64,000 bases of DNA from Candidatus Gastranaerophilales bacterium (lineage in GTDB: Bacteria; Cyanobacteriota; Vampirovibrionia; Gastranaerophilales; Gastranaerophilaceae). The notes beneath the pieces were generated by a model. It had not been told where the DNA came from. It ran no database searches and saw only the letters and a program-made list of their open reading frames with translations. Location of the stretch: assembly GCA_947631645.1 (NCBI GenBank), contig CANRMD010000005.1:1-64000 (forward strand), given 5' to 3'. The position numbers and the translations under genes were made by a program. Below are positions 26,020 through 35,129 of the stretch, in pieces; position 1 is the first letter of the stretch, and the number at the start of each line of letters is the position of its first letter.

Positions 26020-27135
26020 ATGAAAATACTTTTTGTTACAGATTTATACCCTTTAGAAAATGAAAATTGTGCTAAGGCTCTTTTTTATATTATTCAGGAG
26101 TGGAAGAGGCAAGGGCACGAGGTTGAAGTTATTAAATCTAATTTTATTTTTAATTCTTTAATACGAGGACGAAAAATATTCAGGCAAAAAATATATAATC
26201 AAAACGGAGTAAAAATATATAATTTAAATTTTCATACTCCTTTTTTATTCAATGTTTATCATAAACTTCCCAAAGGTTTTTCGCTAAAAAATTATGATGT
26301 AATAATATCACATATGCCTTGCGGCACTTTAATGGCACAAAAACTTTTAAAACGGGATAAAATTAAATATATATGCGGTGTACATGCTTCCGATATAGTT
26401 GTTTTAAAAGATTTTAAATACAGTATATATTTTAAAAATCAATTAAAAAAAGCATACCTTAATGCGGATAAAATAGCTGCAAGAAGCCCTGTTCTCCAAA
26501 AGAAAATTGAAGAAATTATTCCCGAAACGGAAGATAAAACATTTGTTGCATACTCGGGATTAAACGATGAGATATTAAACAGAGAGTTAAAGCCCAAATT
26601 TTTTAACGAAAAAACTTTTCAAATTTCAACCGCAGCTTCTTTAATTAAACGTAAAAATATCGATATTATTATAAAAGCACTTAAATTATGTAATCGAAAT
26701 GATTTTAAATTAACAATAATCGGCGACGGAAGTCAAAAAAGAAGTTTAGAAAAACTTGCAAAGAAACTGCAATTAGAAAAAAATATTGTATTTACGGGGA
26801 AATTAACACGGGAAGAAGTATTAAAGAATTTATCAGACTCTGACATATTTATACTTATAAGCGACAATGAAACATTCGGGCTCGCTTATTTGGAAGCTAT
26901 GGCGGAGAACAATATTATTATTGCAAAAAAAGGTGACGGAATTGACGGAATATTGCAAGATAATCAGAACGCATTTCTTATTAATTCAGATGTTATCGAA
27001 TTAAAAAATTGTCTTGAAAAAATATTTTCTATGAGCGAAAAAGAAATTGAAATAATTAAACAAAATACAATAGATACGATTAAACAATTGACTCTAAGTA
27101 AAGCCGCAGAAAATTATATTAAAAATATACAATAA
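26020..27135 (+). CDS. Family 4 glycosyltransferase
   Basis: The 371-residue GT-B enzyme has the opening FVTDLYPLENENCAKALFY and the acceptor-side GVHAS segment. A C-terminal nucleotide-sugar domain carries IIGDGSQKRSLE, VFTGKLTREEV, and the catalytic E-x7-E region SDNETFGLAYLEAMA. Donor and acceptor are unknown; a surface polysaccharide is likely. TATAGT at 26003 and the lack of a ribosome site suggest a very short leader. Confidence 0.9.
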   Translation: MKILFVTDLYPLENENCAKALFYIIQEWKRQGHEVEVIKSNFIFNSLIRGRKIFRQKIYNQNGVKIYNLNFHTPFLFNVYHKLPKGFSLKNYDVIISHMPCGTLMAQKLLKRDKIKYICGVHASDIVVLKDFKYSIYFKNQLKKAYLNADKIAARSPVLQKKIEEIIPETEDKTFVAYSGLNDEILNRELKPKFFNEKTFQISTAASLIKRKNIDIIIKALKLCNRNDFKLTIIGDGSQKRSLEKLAKKLQLEKNIVFTGKLTREEVLKNLSDSDIFILISDNETFGLAYLEAMAENNIIIAKKGDGIDGILQDNQNAFLINSDVIELKNCLEKIFSMSEKEIEIIKQNTIDTIKQLTLSKAAENYIKNIQ

Positions 27136-27187
27136 TTTTGTTTGTTCTATAATAAAATACATCTGATTTTAAAAAGACAAGAAAGAA

Positions 27188-28738
27188 ATGAATCAAAAAG
27201 TAAAATCTGTAATTAAGAATATACTAAGCAAAAAATCAACCGATGTATTTATTGAAGAGAGCAATACAACGGAATTAAAAAAAACATTAAACATATTTGA
27301 CCTGTTAATACTTGGAATAAGTGCAGTTGTAGGAACAGGAATTTTTACCATAATCGGAAGTGCTATAGTAGGGGGCTCAGGCAGTTTAGGAGCCGGAAGT
27401 GCCGTTATTATATCAATGTTAATCGCAGCAACGGCAAGTTTGTTTTCAGCTCTTGCATACTCTGAAATAGCGGCTATGATGCCCGTTGCGGGAAGTGCGT
27501 ATACATATACATACGCAACAATGGGTGAATTTATGGCGTGGATTGTAGGCTGGGTTCTTATGCTTGAATACGCTATAGGTAATATCACCGTTGCAACTGC
27601 TTGGACAGGTTATTTTGTACAACTTTTAAAAGGTTTTAAACATGTTTTGCCTGAATTTATAGTTAATTGTCCTTTGTGGTTAAGAAACGATTTTCGTTCT
27701 ATATATGCAATGTGTGATAAATACGGCTGGGATGTTCACGACAAAATGCCGTTTATGCACTTGCCTTTTGGGATAGAAATGCCTATAGCCGTTAATATTC
27801 CCGCAATATTTATTGTGTTGGTGCTTACAATACTTCTTATTAAAGGGGTAAAAGAATCAACAAGAGTAGCGGGAGTTATGGTTTTTGTTAATCTTTCAAT
27901 AATAATATCTTTTGTTCTGGTAGGTTCAAAATACGTTGCACCGTCAAACTGGGTACCTTTTGCACCTAACGGCATTGAGGGAATTTTGGCCGGAACATTT
28001 ATAATTTTCTTTGCATATATCGGCTTTGATGCCATATCAACTGCGGCAGAAGAAACAAAAAACCCTCAAAGAGATTTACCTGTTGCTATTATAGGAACAT
28101 TAATATTGTGTACAATTTTATATATATCGGTAGCACTTGTTTTAACAGGAATTATTCCGATAGGAAGTATTGATACTCAAGCTCCTTTAGCTCATGCGAT
28201 GAGAGCAATAGGTAAAAATTGGTACGCGGGAGCAATTTCAGTCGGTGCATTATGTGCACTAACCAGTGTACTGCTTGTTTATCAGCTTGGAACTACAAGA
28301 ATTTTTTACGCCATCGCAAGAGATAACTTTTTACCTAAAAATATTATGAAAATTCACCCAAAATTCAAAACTCCGCATATTATAACTTGGATTTCGGGTC
28401 TGATTGTTATAATAGGCTCACTGTTTATGGACTTAAATATTTCCGCAGAACTTTGTAACTACGGCACTTTTGCATCGTTTGTAATAATTTGTATAGAAGT
28501 TTTAATTTTAAGAAAGACGGAGCCGAACCGCCCAAGACCTTTTAAAGTACCATTCTGCCCGCTATTTCCGATACTCGGAATTATAATGTGCAGTTGTTTT
28601 ATGATTTATAAAGGACTTACCGGTACAGACTCTTCACTTTATTTCCTGTTATGGGTTATAATGGGCCTTGTAATTTATGTATTATACGGATATAAGAATA
28701 AAAGATTACACTCTGAAAATATTAAGGAGGAAAAATGA
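27188..28738 (+). CDS. APC-superfamily amino acid permease (CAT-like)
   Basis: The 516-residue protein has about 12-14 transmembrane segments. Family signatures are GISAVVGTGIFTIIG near 46-60 and FDAISTAAEETKNPQRDLP near 279-297, typical of the cationic amino-acid transporter branch. AAGAAAG precedes the ATG. Its stop overlaps the next start (ATGA), coupling it to the WG-repeat protein. Confidence 0.9.
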   Translation: MNQKVKSVIKNILSKKSTDVFIEESNTTELKKTLNIFDLLILGISAVVGTGIFTIIGSAIVGGSGSLGAGSAVIISMLIAATASLFSALAYSEIAAMMPVAGSAYTYTYATMGEFMAWIVGWVLMLEYAIGNITVATAWTGYFVQLLKGFKHVLPEFIVNCPLWLRNDFRSIYAMCDKYGWDVHDKMPFMHLPFGIEMPIAVNIPAIFIVLVLTILLIKGVKESTRVAGVMVFVNLSIIISFVLVGSKYVAPSNWVPFAPNGIEGILAGTFIIFFAYIGFDAISTAAEETKNPQRDLPVAIIGTLILCTILYISVALVLTGIIPIGSIDTQAPLAHAMRAIGKNWYAGAISVGALCALTSVLLVYQLGTTRIFYAIARDNFLPKNIMKIHPKFKTPHIITWISGLIVIIGSLFMDLNISAELCNYGTFASFVIICIEVLILRKTEPNRPRPFKVPFCPLFPILGIIMCSCFMIYKGLTGTDSSLYFLLWVIMGLVIYVLYGYKNKRLHSENIKEEK

Positions 28739-29544
28739 AAAAACATCTGATTACTTTAGCACTTTTCCTGTTGTTTTGTGCACCTGCTATAGCTTACGTT
28801 ACAACGTCAACTTCAAATCCGAAAGTTACTAATGAAGGTGCAATAACAAATCCTAATGCGGGAATTTCAGGACTTAAACCGGGGGTTAATGATACCTATT
28901 ACACCCACTACAAGACAATTACCGGTTATAAATCTAACGGAAGATGGGGTTTTTACAGTGAAAACGGAAGAATTAATCTACCGCCTATGTTTACTGATAT
29001 TGAAGGACTTAATATGAACTATATTAAAGTCGAAGCAAACGGTGTTTGGGGATTAATTGATACGGAAGGCAATGAAATTATTGTTCCTAAATATGATGAT
29101 ATTGAAGCTATGCAAAATGACTTGTTTAAAGTCGAACTAAATAGAAAATACGGTGTTGTCAATAAACACGGCAAAGAAATAATAAGACCTCAATACGAAG
29201 ATATTGATGAATTAACTTCTAATTACTTTGTTATAGAAAATGACGACCTTAAAGGTTTAATAAATATCAGCGGTAAAACTATAATCAGGCCTCAATATGA
29301 AGATATTGATAAACTCGGAAGCAACCATTTTAAAGTTGAAGAAAACAATAAGTGGGGCGTTGTTGATTTGAACGGGAAATTAATGGTAAAACCGTTATAC
29401 GATAAAATAGAAACCGCATCAGGCGAATATTTTAAAGTTAAACATAACGGCAAATGGGGTGCAATAACCTTTACGGGTGAAGTTGCAGTTCCTATACAAT
29501 ACGGTCCTTTGCAGGTTAATAAACAAATAAAGAAATTATATTAA
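28735..29544 (+). CDS. Exported WG-repeat protein
   Basis: The 269-residue protein has a signal peptide (KKHLITLALFLLFCAPAIA) and six WG-type repeats of ~24-25 residues, each with G-x-W/Y/K-G and P-x-Y/F-x-x-I (for example KWGVVDLNGK). WG/KWG repeats make beta-rich binding surfaces; a ligand is not known. AAGGAGG precedes the ATG, which overlaps the permease stop, so it may act with that transporter. Confidence 0.88.
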   Translation: MKKHLITLALFLLFCAPAIAYVTTSTSNPKVTNEGAITNPNAGISGLKPGVNDTYYTHYKTITGYKSNGRWGFYSENGRINLPPMFTDIEGLNMNYIKVEANGVWGLIDTEGNEIIVPKYDDIEAMQNDLFKVELNRKYGVVNKHGKEIIRPQYEDIDELTSNYFVIENDDLKGLINISGKTIIRPQYEDIDKLGSNHFKVEENNKWGVVDLNGKLMVKPLYDKIETASGEYFKVKHNGKWGAITFTGEVAVPIQYGPLQVNKQIKKLY

Positions 29545-29550
29545 TTAATA

Positions 29551-29581
29551 AAAAAGGCTCTAAAGATATAGAGCCTTTTTT
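29551..29581. terminator. Bidirectional intrinsic terminator
   Basis: GGCTCTA at 29556-29562 pairs with TAGAGCC at 29569-29575 across a 6-nt loop, with flanking A- and T-runs. It lies between two convergent genes. Confidence 0.9.
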
Positions 29582-30687
29582 TATATCGCATATAAAACCG
29601 TTTCCTCTAATGAATGGCTGTGATGCCTCAAATAGAATTTATATTCGGGATTATACTCTTTTAAAAGCTTATAAACATCAATAATATCATAAATTTTATG
29701 ATAAATACATATTGCCAAACGCGGTTTATTCCTTTTTATAAGATTTTTTGCACCCTTTATTGCTTCAACTTCACTTCCTTCAATATCCATTTTAATAACA
29801 CTGACATTATTAAAAGCCTGATAATTATCTAAAGCATAAGTACTAATACTGCATTCTCCGTTTTCTGAGATTCTTGACCCCATATTGCCGTTTGAACTAA
29901 ACCACAAAACTCTATCATCACTATACAATCCGCCACAAATAGGATGAATTATTTTAAGTTCATCCGGATTAAAGTTTTTTATAAGATTTATAATGTTTTT
30001 TTCATCAGGCTCAAATGCAAATATTTCTTTAGGTAAACAGCCAATGGTATCTTTTATATTTTTTATGGTATCACCAACATAAGCTCCGCCATCAGCAAAA
30101 ACATCATTTTTATTTATTTTAAGGAGTTTCCAGTCATAAAGCCCGCCTAAATGTTTTAACTCAATTATTCCTTTTATATCTCCCGTTATTTTTGCCAATA
30201 ATGACTGTTTCATTATATTTTTAGATTCTTTATCTTTCAAATCAATATAAATTTTATTCAATATTTCATTATTTTCTTCCAAGAAATTTTTATCTAAAAA
30301 ATGATAATTGCACCCGTCAAGATATTCAATATACTTACAATTTTTAAATAAGTTTTTTATATCAATGAACTTATCATAATTAATGTTACCCGCAACAATA
30401 TTAAAAGTTAAAGGATTATCTTTAAAATCTTTTAACAAAACACAAGGGAAATTATTTCCGTTAACCTGCATAATTTTCCCCTCATAAAAATATTGTTCCT
30501 CATCTACAAAACACTTAATTTTAATATTATTTTTTAGTAATAATAAAGCGGCACATACCGCGAATTTACCCGTACCAAAAATTGCAATCGGTTTATTATC
30601 TTTTTTTAAATCATCAAGAATGCTCTCTCTGGTTCTTAAATTACCCCCCCCGACAATTTTTTCAATATCCAGTATACAGTTGTTCAT
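29581..30687 (-). CDS. FkbM-family methyltransferase
   Basis: The 368-residue protein has an N-terminal Rossmann-like part (IAIFGTGKFAVCAALLLL) of the sort that binds nucleotide sugars. An AdoMet methyltransferase domain of the FkbM type follows: DGGAYVGDTIKN, IFAFEPDEKN, VIKMDIEGSEVEAIKGA. Such fusions usually O-methylate sugars in surface glycans; the target here is unknown. AGGAG precedes the ATG. Confidence 0.88.
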   Translation of the reverse strand: MNNCILDIEKIVGGGNLRTRESILDDLKKDNKPIAIFGTGKFAVCAALLLLKNNIKIKCFVDEEQYFYEGKIMQVNGNNFPCVLLKDFKDNPLTFNIVAGNINYDKFIDIKNLFKNCKYIEYLDGCNYHFLDKNFLEENNEILNKIYIDLKDKESKNIMKQSLLAKITGDIKGIIELKHLGGLYDWKLLKINKNDVFADGGAYVGDTIKNIKDTIGCLPKEIFAFEPDEKNIINLIKNFNPDELKIIHPICGGLYSDDRVLWFSSNGNMGSRISENGECSISTYALDNYQAFNNVSVIKMDIEGSEVEAIKGAKNLIKRNKPRLAICIYHKIYDIIDVYKLLKEYNPEYKFYLRHHSHSLEETVLYAI

Positions 30688-30855
30688 ACTTACTCCTTTC
30701 TAATATTCAGTATATATCATAATTTGATTGAAATAAATTTTCAATAAATAGTTAAATATCACTATAAACATATCTTTTGTTTAAATTTAACATAATCTAA
30801 ACGATATCAGTTTTTTTTTGTTTGAACTAAAATAAAAAAGAACAAGGAAATAAAA

Positions 30856-32454
30856 ATGAAACAAACAAAATATTCTGCCGTTATAGTAGGAAGCGGGATT
30901 GCAGGTTTATATGCCGCTATAAAATTAAGGAAAGAAGCTTCTTTACCCGACGGAATACTTATTGTAACTAAATCACAATTGATAGAATCAAATTCCAAAT
31001 ACGCACAGGGCGGAATGGTTTGTGTAATGCCCGAAAACAAGCTTGATTCTTGTACTCTTCATATCGAAGATACTGTAAAAGCCGGTGCGGGTTTGACGGA
31101 TAGAAATACAGCTGAATTTATTTCAAAAAAAAGTGCACAAGTTGTTAAAGAACTTCAAAATTTAGGCGTAGATTTTGACAGAGATGAAAATAACAAGCTT
31201 AAATTTACAAAAGAAGCAGCCCACAGCGTAAACAGAATTCTGCATGCCGGCGGTGACGCAACGGGTTTTTGTATTGAAAATGCACTTGTAAAATACTTAC
31301 TGGCACAAAAAAACGTTAAAATATATGAACAGACCTTGGCGGTTGAACTTTTAACCGATAAAAACGGTATAAACAGGGGTTTAATAACATACAATTATGC
31401 TGAAAACGAATATGAAGTCATATATTCTCCCGCCGTCATTTTAGCAACAGGCGGGCTCGGACAGTTATATCGTTATACTACAAACCCTGATATTACAACA
31501 GGTGATGGCATTGCACTGGCATATAGAGCGGGTGCAACGGTAAAAGATATGGAATTTGTACAATTCCACCCTACGGCTTTTGCATTGTCAGAAAGCGGAA
31601 CTATGTTTTTGATATCGGAAGCCGTAAGAGGTGAAGGTGCAAAATTAACGGATAAAAAGGGTAACACCTTTATGGAAAAATATGATGAACGGCTTGAACT
31701 TGCCCCAAGAGATGTTGTTACCCGTGCAATATATAATGAAATGAAGCTTACGGGGGCTAAAAATGTATATCTTAATGCAACTCATATAAATGAACTCAAG
31801 TTTGAAAAAAGATTTCCGACTATATATGGTGCTTGCAGGGAATACAATATAAATCCTTCACAAGATTACATACCTGTTTCACCGTCTGCACACTACTTTA
31901 TGGGCGGAATAAAAACGAAAGTTGACGGTACTACATCAATAAAAGGTCTTTATGCTATAGGTGAAGCTGCCTGTACTGGACTGCATGGAGCTAACAGACT
32001 GGCTTCAAATTCCATTCTTGAATGTGCCGTTACCGCGTTTGAACTCGTTAACCACTTAAAAACTTTGAATTTATCTTCTAAAATTGTTGAAGACGAAGAA
32101 ATTTCAAGACTAATCAGTTTTTATCGCGATGATAAAGTTAGTGATGAAAATATTGACGCAGAAAAAATGTTTGCTCAAATAAAACAACTTATGTGGGAAA
32201 ACGTAGGAATAATAAGAACCGAGGAAAAACTTTTAAATGCAAAAAAATTATTGGAAGATTTAGATGCTCAATTGGGTTTCACTTATAAATGCCCAAACAG
32301 AAGCACATACGAATTAAGAAATATGCTGACCGTTGCAAAATTAATTACCGATTTTGCAATTAACAGAAAAGAATCAAGAGGGGCACACTATAGAGAAGAT
32401 TATCCGAATTCAGCCCCCGCACCGAAATCACAACAAATGACAAAGAAAGGTTAA
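30856..32454 (+). CDS. nadB: L-aspartate oxidase NadB
   Basis: The 532-residue flavoprotein makes iminoaspartate, the first step of de novo NAD synthesis. The FAD motif VGSGIAGLYAAIKL is at the N-terminus, followed by SKYAQGG, QFHPTAF, GEAACTGLHGANRLASNS and the C-terminal SRGAHYREDYP. The start has AAGGAAA upstream. nadC follows after 2 bp; nadA is not in this cluster. Confidence 0.95.
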   Translation: MKQTKYSAVIVGSGIAGLYAAIKLRKEASLPDGILIVTKSQLIESNSKYAQGGMVCVMPENKLDSCTLHIEDTVKAGAGLTDRNTAEFISKKSAQVVKELQNLGVDFDRDENNKLKFTKEAAHSVNRILHAGGDATGFCIENALVKYLLAQKNVKIYEQTLAVELLTDKNGINRGLITYNYAENEYEVIYSPAVILATGGLGQLYRYTTNPDITTGDGIALAYRAGATVKDMEFVQFHPTAFALSESGTMFLISEAVRGEGAKLTDKKGNTFMEKYDERLELAPRDVVTRAIYNEMKLTGAKNVYLNATHINELKFEKRFPTIYGACREYNINPSQDYIPVSPSAHYFMGGIKTKVDGTTSIKGLYAIGEAACTGLHGANRLASNSILECAVTAFELVNHLKTLNLSSKIVEDEEISRLISFYRDDKVSDENIDAEKMFAQIKQLMWENVGIIRTEEKLLNAKKLLEDLDAQLGFTYKCPNRSTYELRNMLTVAKLITDFAINRKESRGAHYREDYPNSAPAPKSQQMTKKG

Positions 32455-32456
32455 AT

Positions 32457-33296
32457 ATGCCTCAATTACTTCATCAATTTATAATGGAAGAACATATAAA
32501 AAATGCCCTGAAAGAAGATATTGGGTTTGGAGATATAACCACAGATTACTTAATTGAAGACGATAAACAATTAACAGCTAAACTAAATACACGCTCTGAC
32601 GGTATTCTTTGCGGTATTGATATTTTTAAAACGGTTTTTAATATACTTTCTGATGACGTTAAAATTCAAACATATTTTAAAGACGGTGATGAAATAAAAA
32701 AAGGTGATACAATTGCTGTTCTTGAAGGCAGTGCAAGGGCAATTTTAACGGGAGAAAGAACTGCTCTTAATTATATTCAACGGCTTAGCGGAATAGCAAC
32801 CGAAACGAGAAAATACCAAGATGCAATCGGAAATTGTAAAGCAAGAATTACCGATACCAGAAAAACAACTCCATGCTTCAGAATGTTTGAAAAATATGCA
32901 GTATTTACGGGCGGAGCAAGGCTTCACAGATTTAATTTATCAGACTGCGTTATGATAAAAGATAATCATATTCAATTCGCGGGCTCAATTACAAATGCCG
33001 TAAACAAAATCAGAGAAAAATTATCTCATACTCATAAAATAGAAGTCGAATGCGATACAATAGAACAGGTAAAAGAAGCAATACAAGCAAAAGCGGATAT
33101 TATAATGCTTGATAATATGAGCTGCAGCGAGATGAAAGAGTGTGTTGAATTAATACAAGATAAAGCTCTAGTTGAAGCAAGCGGAAATGTTACTCTTGAA
33201 ACAGTTGCGGATATTGCAAAAACAGGTGTTGATGTTATTTCATCAAGTGCTATTGTCGCGAAAGCAAAAACTTTAGATATTGCTTTAGACATGTAA
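32457..33296 (+). CDS. nadC: Nicotinate-nucleotide pyrophosphorylase NadC
   Basis: The 279-residue enzyme converts quinolinate and PRPP to nicotinate mononucleotide. Typical segments are DIGFGDITTD, ERTALNYIQRLSGIATET, TRKTTPCFR, LSDCVMIKDNHI and the C-terminal GNVTLE/DVISSSAI. AAAGG precedes the ATG. Confidence 0.95.
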   Translation: MPQLLHQFIMEEHIKNALKEDIGFGDITTDYLIEDDKQLTAKLNTRSDGILCGIDIFKTVFNILSDDVKIQTYFKDGDEIKKGDTIAVLEGSARAILTGERTALNYIQRLSGIATETRKYQDAIGNCKARITDTRKTTPCFRMFEKYAVFTGGARLHRFNLSDCVMIKDNHIQFAGSITNAVNKIREKLSHTHKIEVECDTIEQVKEAIQAKADIIMLDNMSCSEMKECVELIQDKALVEASGNVTLETVADIAKTGVDVISSSAIVAKAKTLDIALDM

Positions 33297-33351
33297 CCGA
33301 TTTGCACTAATTTGTTTTTTGTATAAAAATATAAAAAAAGGGGTTTGAAGA

Positions 33352-34113
33352 TTGAATATTGTTGTGTTTATAAAACAGGTGCCCGATACCGAAGATATCA
33401 AATGGACTGCTAATAACAATATAGACCGTACAAACATGGACAGTATAATGAACCCTGTTGATAAACAAGCAATTGAAGCAGCTTTAAGAATAAAAGAACA
33501 AAATAATGCTGAAATTACTGCTGTTACAATGGGACCGAGTAAAGCTGTTGACGTCTTAAAAGAAGCTGTTGCAATGGGTGTTGATAATGCCGCTTTATTA
33601 TGTGATTCTAAATTCGCCGGCTCTGACACTTTAGCAACTTCAAAAGTATTATGTGCAGCAATAAAGGAAAAATTTCCGAACACAAATTTAATTATGTTCG
33701 GACAAAGTGCAATTGACGGCGAAACCTCGCAAACAGGTCCAAATGTTGCAGTAAGACTAAACTTACCTTTTATCTGCAGAGTAAACGAAATTTTAGAGAT
33801 TAATAATGAATACATTACGGTAAATTCAGAAAATGACAATTATAAATACACATACAAACTTAATCTTCCTGCAGTAATTTGCATTAATAACTATATTTTT
33901 AAGCCCAGATTGCCGAGAATTAACGGTTATATTAATTCTCAAAAGTATTTTTATAAATCATATAATATGTTTGAATTAAATTTGTCCGACTGTGATACCG
34001 GAATTAAAGGCTCTCCTACTTATGTTTCAAAAGTTTACAGAAAAGACGATAAAAGAAATTGCAAATTTGTTGAAAATGCTCAAGAACTCGCATCAGCACT
34101 AAAAGAGGAATAA
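33352..34113 (+). CDS. etfB: Electron transfer flavoprotein beta subunit
   Basis: The 253-residue ETF subunit begins NIVVFIKQVPDTEDIKW and has DKQAIEAALRIKE and GQSAIDGETSQTGP. The start is a TTG at 33352 with AAGGGG upstream. It is paired with etfA 8 bp downstream and follows nadC by 55 bp. No acyl-CoA dehydrogenase or FeS oxidoreductase partner is adjacent. Confidence 0.92.
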   Translation: MNIVVFIKQVPDTEDIKWTANNNIDRTNMDSIMNPVDKQAIEAALRIKEQNNAEITAVTMGPSKAVDVLKEAVAMGVDNAALLCDSKFAGSDTLATSKVLCAAIKEKFPNTNLIMFGQSAIDGETSQTGPNVAVRLNLPFICRVNEILEINNEYITVNSENDNYKYTYKLNLPAVICINNYIFKPRLPRINGYINSQKYFYKSYNMFELNLSDCDTGIKGSPTYVSKVYRKDDKRNCKFVENAQELASALKEE

Positions 34114-34121
34114 AATAACTG

Positions 34122-35129
34122 ATGGAACCAAACGGAATTTTAATATACGGCGAATTTACTCAGGACTACGGCATAAGAAACGTAGTAAAACAACTTCTGA
34201 CAAAATCAAGGGAATTAAAAGAAAAAATTTGGAACCAGAGAATTTGCGTTTGTTTAATAGGTCCGAGAATAAATTATGAAAATATTATATCCGAGCTGGG
34301 TTCATACGGTGCAGACGATGTAATAATCGTAAGCGATGACAGGTTAAAAGAATATAACCACAATTTTCACCCTGAAATTTTTACTCAAATTGCAAAAAAG
34401 TATCCGCCCCGAATAATACTTCTTGGTGCAACAGAGCAAGGTAAAGAAATAGCTTCTTACTGTTCAACAAAGCTTGAAACAGGCTTGACTGCAGACTGCA
34501 GTGACTTGGATATAGGTGAAAATAATCTGTTATTATCTACACGACCTACATTCGGCGGTCAATTAACCGCAGATATTCTATGTTCAACATTCCCGCAAAT
34601 GGCTACCGTAATGGAAAATATATTTAAAGCTTCACAAATAGAGCACAGTGCAAACGCAATATTTAACTGGATAGATATTGATAAAATCGAAAAAAAAGTT
34701 GAGCTTGTTAATATAATAAAGAAAAATATAAATACAAAAACCATAGAAAATGCAAAAATAATAGTTTCGGGAGGTTCGGGTGCTTGCAAAGATAACGGTT
34801 TCGCTCTGATATACCAGCTTGCACAAAAACTCCACGCAACTGTAGCAGGTTCAAGAGAAGCATACGAAAGAGGTTTTATTACGAAATCTCAACAGGTCGG
34901 ACAAACAGGGAAGATTGTTTCACCCGATATATATATTGCGATTGGTATTTCAGGAGCTAACCAGCACTTAACGGGAATTAAAAACAGTGGTAAAATTATA
35001 GCTGTAAACAAAGATAAAAATGCACCGATTTTTGAGCACGCAGATATAGGTATAGTCGGTGATTTGTTTGAAATAATACCAAATTTAATCAGGAATTTAG
35101 ATAAAAAAGAGGAAGACAATGACCAGTGA
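34122..35129 (+). CDS. etfA: Electron transfer flavoprotein alpha subunit
   Basis: The 335-residue subunit has the C-terminal FAD-binding domain: VSGGSGACKDN, AGSREAYERGFI, QVGQTGKIVSPDIYIAIGISG, then NKDKNAPIFEHADIGIVGDLFEIIP. The usual RGMG of the first motif is SGAC here. It overlaps the transporter gene by 11 bp. Confidence 0.93.
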   Translation: MEPNGILIYGEFTQDYGIRNVVKQLLTKSRELKEKIWNQRICVCLIGPRINYENIISELGSYGADDVIIVSDDRLKEYNHNFHPEIFTQIAKKYPPRIILLGATEQGKEIASYCSTKLETGLTADCSDLDIGENNLLLSTRPTFGGQLTADILCSTFPQMATVMENIFKASQIEHSANAIFNWIDIDKIEKKVELVNIIKKNINTKTIENAKIIVSGGSGACKDNGFALIYQLAQKLHATVAGSREAYERGFITKSQQVGQTGKIVSPDIYIAIGISGANQHLTGIKNSGKIIAVNKDKNAPIFEHADIGIVGDLFEIIPNLIRNLDKKEEDNDQ

